DNA of 10,088 bases from Bacillota bacterium (GTDB taxonomy: Bacteria > Bacillota > UBA4882 > UBA10575). Positions 7,566 through 10,088 of this stretch are shown here, one piece after another; the first letter of the stretch is position 1; each line of letters starts with the position of its first letter. Below the pieces are notes generated by a model. It did no database searches. It saw only the letters and a program-made list of their open reading frames with translations, and was not told the DNA's origin. The stretch is taken from NCBI GenBank assembly GCA_012521315.1, contig JAAYMP010000144.1, positions 1-10,088 on the forward strand. Direction: 5' to 3'. The position numbers and the translations under genes are program-made.

Positions 7566-7733
7566 TCAACTCCTCTCTTTATTCGTAGACGCGGACACTA
7601 GGCCCGGTTGTTTATCGATTTTCATCCGTATGTCTTTCTGAACGGCTATGATGTAGCAGTTGGAACCGTCCGCATTTTTCACGTCCATGTTAACGCTACT
7701 GCCATCAGAGGTGGCATGGACTACAACCCGGCA
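7566..7733 (-). pseudogene. Short open frame in the leader of the immunity-like gene, possible gene remnant
   Basis: On the minus strand a frame is open from 7733 to a TGA at 7566-7568, three bases before the start of the immunity-like gene. The only ATG (7688) would give 40 residues (MDVKNADGSNCYIIAVQKD...) without a ribosome binding site. The composition is protein-like, but I do not recognise it. It could be the tail of a decayed upstream gene or a translated leader that couples to the next gene. The same stretch is strongly self-complementary: GTCCATG (7721-7715) pairs with CATGGAC (7689-7683) around an inner GCCA/TGGC hairpin. A structured, non-coding leader is therefore an equal alternative. 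Confidence 0.3.
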
Positions 7734-7738
7734 TTATC

Positions 7739-7767
7739 ATCTTAGCATAACACCTTTAGGCTGTCAT
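7739..7767 (-). promoter_or_regulatory. Promoter candidate for the immunity-like gene
   Basis: On the minus strand ATGACA (7767-7762) and TAAGAT (7744-7739) are separated by 17 bases, matching the housekeeping consensus at five and four positions. Transcription would start near 7732 and leave a leader of about 170 bases. Confidence 0.4.
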
Positions 7768-7861
7768 TGGCTTTCTTTTTACACAGTTTTTTCACTAACC
7801 GCAACTTATAAAGTGTATTACGATAAATGGTTTTTTATCATAAATTTTAACCAAATTATGG

Positions 7862-7890
7862 TTGCTTGTTATTTTTCACTAGTATATAAT
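7862..7890 (+). promoter_or_regulatory. Promoter of the Ig-like lipoprotein gene
   Basis: TTGCTT (7862-7867) and a perfect TATAAT (7885-7890) are separated by 17 bases in AT-rich DNA. The predicted start near 7897 gives a leader of about 79 bases. Confidence 0.6.
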
Positions 7891-7975
7891 TGGCCTATAG
7901 TTTTTAAATAGTTTCTTCAATAGCTATTTTTCGCAATGCATATAAATTCAGAGGATAAAGGGGGTTTTTTGTTAG

Positions 7976-8830
7976 ATGCGGAAGAATAGGTTTTTATTAC
8001 TATTATTTCTTGCGCTAGTTGTTCTCTCCGGTTGCGGTAAAAGCGGAGGGGGAAGAACAACAAACGGTGGGGTCTCCGTGACCATCACGCCCAGCGAAAT
8101 AAATGTGGGGCTGGGCCAAACTTACCAGTTCACGGCCACAGTAACTGGTACCACTAATACCACCGTTACTTGGAGCGTCAGTCCCGAGGGTGGTGGCAGT
8201 ATTGACGAAAACGGTTTGTATAAGGCACCAGACACTGCTGGTACATACACAGTTACCGCCACTAGTGTCGCTGATCCAACGAAATCCGCCAAGGCTACGG
8301 TAATCGTTAATGAAACTCCTAGATATAGAGGATTGATAACTGTAACGCACAAAGGGAAAGGCTCTGATGATTTGGAAATCGACGGATGGATAGAGTTTGA
8401 AGTGACCTTGGTTGCTGATAACTGGCCCACCGAAGAAAACTCATACATAATTGAATCGGTGGTGGCCAACGCTAAACTTTACAGGGAAAAATCCGACGGT
8501 TTAAATGTTAAGACGTACAAAGGTTTGTTGGAAAATGCGGAGGGTACCGGTATGTTCTGGTCGCAGGGAGCACAAGGAATATCATTGTTGTTAGATCCAA
8601 ATGGGGAAACTTACCTGCTTCAAATCCTAGAAATCAGGATTCCCTGCGATATCTATTATGATGATGGGAGCTATGAAGAGGTCAACGAACATATTAGTTT
8701 ACTCGATAGAGACCATACAACAATCAGTGGGAGCCTAGACAATCCCAGCCGTCTTGAGGGCATTTATACAGAAGAACCCAAGGATGGCTTTACCCTGACT
8801 ATCGAGTGGGAATTGGACAAAATAGGGTAA
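7976..8830 (+). CDS. Lipoprotein with one bacterial Ig-like domain
   Basis: This 284-residue protein is predicted to be exported and lipid-anchored. It has MRKNR, a hydrophobic core and the lipobox VLSGC with cysteine 20, followed by a Gly/Ser/Thr linker. Residues about 33-113 have the shape of a BIG2-type immunoglobulin-like domain: VTITPSEINVGLGQTYQFTA, TVTWSVSP, GSIDENGLYKAP, GTYTVTATS and SAKATVIV in the expected strand order. The remaining ~170 residues (TVTHKGKG... to TLTIEWELDKIG) look beta-rich and acidic but match no family I know, so the function is open; surface binding or adhesion is only an inference from the domain. The start has AAAGGGGG eleven bases upstream, a rather long spacing. 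The gene is AT-richer than the transporter genes. It has its own promoter and a terminator-like hairpin behind it, so it is a single-gene unit. Confidence 0.82.
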   Translation: MRKNRFLLLLFLALVVLSGCGKSGGGRTTNGGVSVTITPSEINVGLGQTYQFTATVTGTTNTTVTWSVSPEGGGSIDENGLYKAPDTAGTYTVTATSVADPTKSAKATVIVNETPRYRGLITVTHKGKGSDDLEIDGWIEFEVTLVADNWPTEENSYIIESVVANAKLYREKSDGLNVKTYKGLLENAEGTGMFWSQGAQGISLLLDPNGETYLLQILEIRIPCDIYYDDGSYEEVNEHISLLDRDHTTISGSLDNPSRLEGIYTEEPKDGFTLTIEWELDKIG

Positions 8831-8859
8831 TTTTTCGGGGTAGATATTTTAAGTTAGGT

Positions 8860-8934
8860 AAGCCGCCAGGCACATTCCTTTATGGTTTTGTTTTGCTACG
8901 AGCCATTGTGGAGTTCCAGCGGCTTTTTCTTTTT
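8860..8934 (+). terminator. Terminator-like hairpin element, copy 1
   Basis: AAGCCGC (8860-8866) pairs with GCGGCTT (8919-8925), followed by a T-rich tail to 8934. Inside the long loop ATTCC pairs with GGAGT and ATGG with CCAT, leaving a U-rich 17-base apical loop. It lies 30 bases past the lipoprotein stop. It closely resembles, in inverted orientation, the element at 9267-9340, so it appears to be a copy of a repeated structured element that also works as a terminator. Confidence 0.65.
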
Positions 8935-8938
8935 GCCA

Positions 8939-9136
8939 TTACTGGATCCTGGTCTCATCACCCGCCATTTTCACCGCCCGCCGCTCGGAAACCAACTCAA
9001 ACCCGTTATTATAATGGTCAAACATAAATCCTTGTCCTCTTGCATCGTACACCTTTTCATTTAAGAATCGCTGTTTTCCCGGGCTTCGAAGATACATATA
9101 AGATGCTGTTTTTAAGCCACAAATATAAACGTTAAA
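8939..9136 (-). pseudogene. Unrecognised small protein or gene remnant
   Basis: On the minus strand a frame is open from 9136 (just after a TAG) to a TAA at 8939-8941. From the only early ATG (9097) it would encode 52 residues beginning MYLRSPGKQRFLNEKVYD and ending LVSERRAVKMAGDETRIQ. The residue mix and charged ending look like true protein, but no ribosome binding site precedes any start. The upstream edge abuts the repeated motifs at 9139-9227, suggesting that a gene was cut there by insertion or deletion. I do not recognise the family. A genuine short gene with a poor start is the alternative. Confidence 0.4.
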
Positions 9137-9138
9137 CT

Positions 9139-9227
9139 AAAAGTGATCCATAGGAGGTAATTTCTAGTTGACGTTCGCACTAGCTAATAACACAGCCGCC
9201 TTAAAAGTCACCCATTAGTCACCCATT
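9139..9227. repeat. Three direct repeats of an AAGTSAYCCAT motif, possible insertion-sequence end
   Basis: AAAAGTGATCCAT (9139-9151), AAAAGTCACCCATT (9203-9216) and AGTCACCCATT (9217-9227) are similarly oriented copies; the last two are an exact 11-base tandem. Directly repeated motifs of this kind near a TTTCGACGGTAAAAC stretch resemble the terminal transposase-binding repeats of IS21-type elements. No transposase gene is present, so this would be a leftover end. The element assignment is inference. Confidence 0.35.
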
Positions 9228-9266
9228 TCGACGGTAAAACTATGTGGCCATCCCCTTTACCATTTC

Positions 9267-9340
9267 AAAAAAAAGCCACCGGGGCTCCCAAATGGCAAGT
9301 AAGTAAAACAAACCAAAAAGGAGCACATTCCGGTGGCTTT
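9267..9340 (-). terminator. Terminator-like hairpin element, copy 2
   Basis: On the minus strand AAAGCCACCGG (9340-9330) pairs perfectly with CCGGTGGCTTT (9282-9272) and runs into eight T residues. GCTCC pairs with GGAGC inside, and TGG with CCA around a 17-base U-rich loop. It begins about 20 bases past the stop of the ABC permease gene and is very probably its terminator. The loop and inner stems match copy 1 at 8860-8934. Confidence 0.75.
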
Positions 9341-9360
9341 CATCAGAAATATTATGACCT

Positions 9361-10088
9361 TTATTTCTTAAATTTCTCCGGCAAGGTCCGAATCAAGACA
9401 GCGGCTAAGATAATAATTCCGATTACTACTTTCTGCATGTATGATTGCATCCCGATTATATTGAGGCAGTTAGAGATTGCGCCGATAATTAAAGCGCCGA
9501 TTAATGTATTGATGGCATTGCCATTACCCCCGGCCAGACTGGCGCCACCGATTACAACAGCAGCAATGGCGTTTAATTCCATACCCGGTCCGACCAACGG
9601 CGAGCCTACCGCCATACGGGAGGCGAGGACGATACCGGCAAAGGAAGAGAAGACAGCGGAATAGATATAGGCCTTCAGCACAATAATGTTATTTTTTATA
9701 CCGGCCAAATACGAAGCATTTGGATTGCCACCATAAGCGTATAAGGATCGACCAAAGGTCGTTTTCCGCATCACAAACTGAACTAGAACTGTCAACAGGA
9801 TCATAATAACGATTGGGATTGGTATCCCCAGAATAGCATCATTGCCCAGCCATAAAAAGGCTTCATTTTTGATAAAAATGGAACGCGAATGGGTATAGAG
9901 GAGGGTAAAGCCTCTCGCAATTGTCTGCATCGCCATGGTGGCAATAAACGGAGCAATCCCGCCGTAAACGACGGCTAAACCCGTAAAAGCCCCTAATACT
10001 GCGCCGATTAACAAGACATAAATGATTGACCAGAAAACCGGTATTCCATCTTGGGTAATAAAACCGGCGACCAATACTCCCGCTAAAC
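9361..10088 (-). CDS. Ribose/galactose-type ABC transporter permease, 3' part (5' end outside window)
   Basis: The frame stays open to the right edge, so this is the C-terminal ~242 residues of a permease usually about 310-340 residues long. The TTG at 10074 is not needed as a start, since in-frame codons continue past it (LAGVLVAGF). It belongs to the branched-chain/sugar permease superfamily, in the RbsC/MglC/XylH branch. The evidence is GGIAPFIATMAMQTIARG, then TTFGRSLYAYGGNPNASYLAGI, the cytoplasmic segment that contacts the ATPase, then GMELNAIAAVVIGGASLAGGNG, which is highly typical of monosaccharide permeases. With an ATP-binding subunit and a periplasmic-type sugar-binding protein, expected upstream beyond the window, it would import a monosaccharide or related compound. 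The exact sugar cannot be told. It ends with LPEKFKK and TAA and is followed by the hairpin terminator. Confidence 0.92.
   Translation of the reverse strand, partial: LAGVLVAGFITQDGIPVFWSIIYVLLIGAVLGAFTGLAVVYGGIAPFIATMAMQTIARGFTLLYTHSRSIFIKNEAFLWLGNDAILGIPIPIVIMILLTVLVQFVMRKTTFGRSLYAYGGNPNASYLAGIKNNIIVLKAYIYSAVFSSFAGIVLASRMAVGSPLVGPGMELNAIAAVVIGGASLAGGNGNAINTLIGALIIGAISNCLNIIGMQSYMQKVVIGIIILAAVLIRTLPEKFKK

Noticed and set aside
7660..7911. 83-codon plus-strand open frame
   Set aside because: It has no ribosome binding site, starts at TTG, has an unlikely composition, and runs across both promoter candidates of the interval.
9168..9218. 16-codon plus-strand ORF starting at TTG after AGGAGG
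   Set aside because: It is too short, and the spacing of ten bases to a TTG is poor; the stretch is better explained as part of the repeated non-coding motif region.
9242..9664. 140-codon plus-strand open frame
   Set aside because: It runs through the terminator hairpin and antisense into the ABC permease gene; it is a shadow.
1..10088. CRISPR arrays, tRNA or rRNA genes
   Set aside because: No regularly spaced direct repeats with spacers, no cloverleaf-type sequence with CCA-type ends and no rRNA-like conserved stretches were seen on either strand.

Overview
The window reads as chromosomal DNA of a Gram-positive-type bacterium, most likely Bacillota. The grounds are strong AAGGAGG-type ribosome binding sites at fixed spacing, two lipoprotein signal peptides, T-tailed intrinsic terminators, and a TAXI-type TRAP operon with a DUF1850 gene. 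No genus can be named from the sequence alone. Most genes lie on the minus strand. Only a truncated alcohol dehydrogenase at the left edge and one lipoprotein are on the plus strand.

Left part (1-3000): the 3' two thirds of an iron-dependent alcohol dehydrogenase family gene converges, with three bases between stops, on a minus-strand EamA/DMT transporter. The two halves of that transporter are so alike that they look like a fairly recent duplication and fusion. A second, more divergent EamA-like transporter lies upstream in the same direction. Its probable terminator sits in the 329-base gap between the two.

Middle (3140-6960): a complete TAXI-TRAP uptake operon on the minus strand, in the order solute-binding lipoprotein, DUF1850 membrane-anchored protein, fused 652-residue permease. 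It has a plausible promoter in front and a strong terminator behind. Two palindromes lie upstream of the promoter and are candidates for operators or, in one case, a terminator.

Right part (6960-9340): this looks like an accessory region. It holds an orphan immunity-like gene (Imm-5-like family) with a long leader, a lipoprotein with a bacterial Ig-like domain, a protein remnant without a good start, and short repeated motifs that resemble the end of an insertion sequence. The window closes with the 3' part of a ribose/galactose-type ABC permease that runs off the right edge.

The most interesting observation is a pair of roughly 70-base hairpin elements at 8860-8934 (plus) and 9267-9340 (minus). 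They end the lipoprotein gene and the ABC permease gene respectively. They share not only a terminator shape but also loop sequence and a three-stem architecture, with compensatory base changes in the stems. They therefore look like two copies of one repeated structured element rather than two independent terminators.
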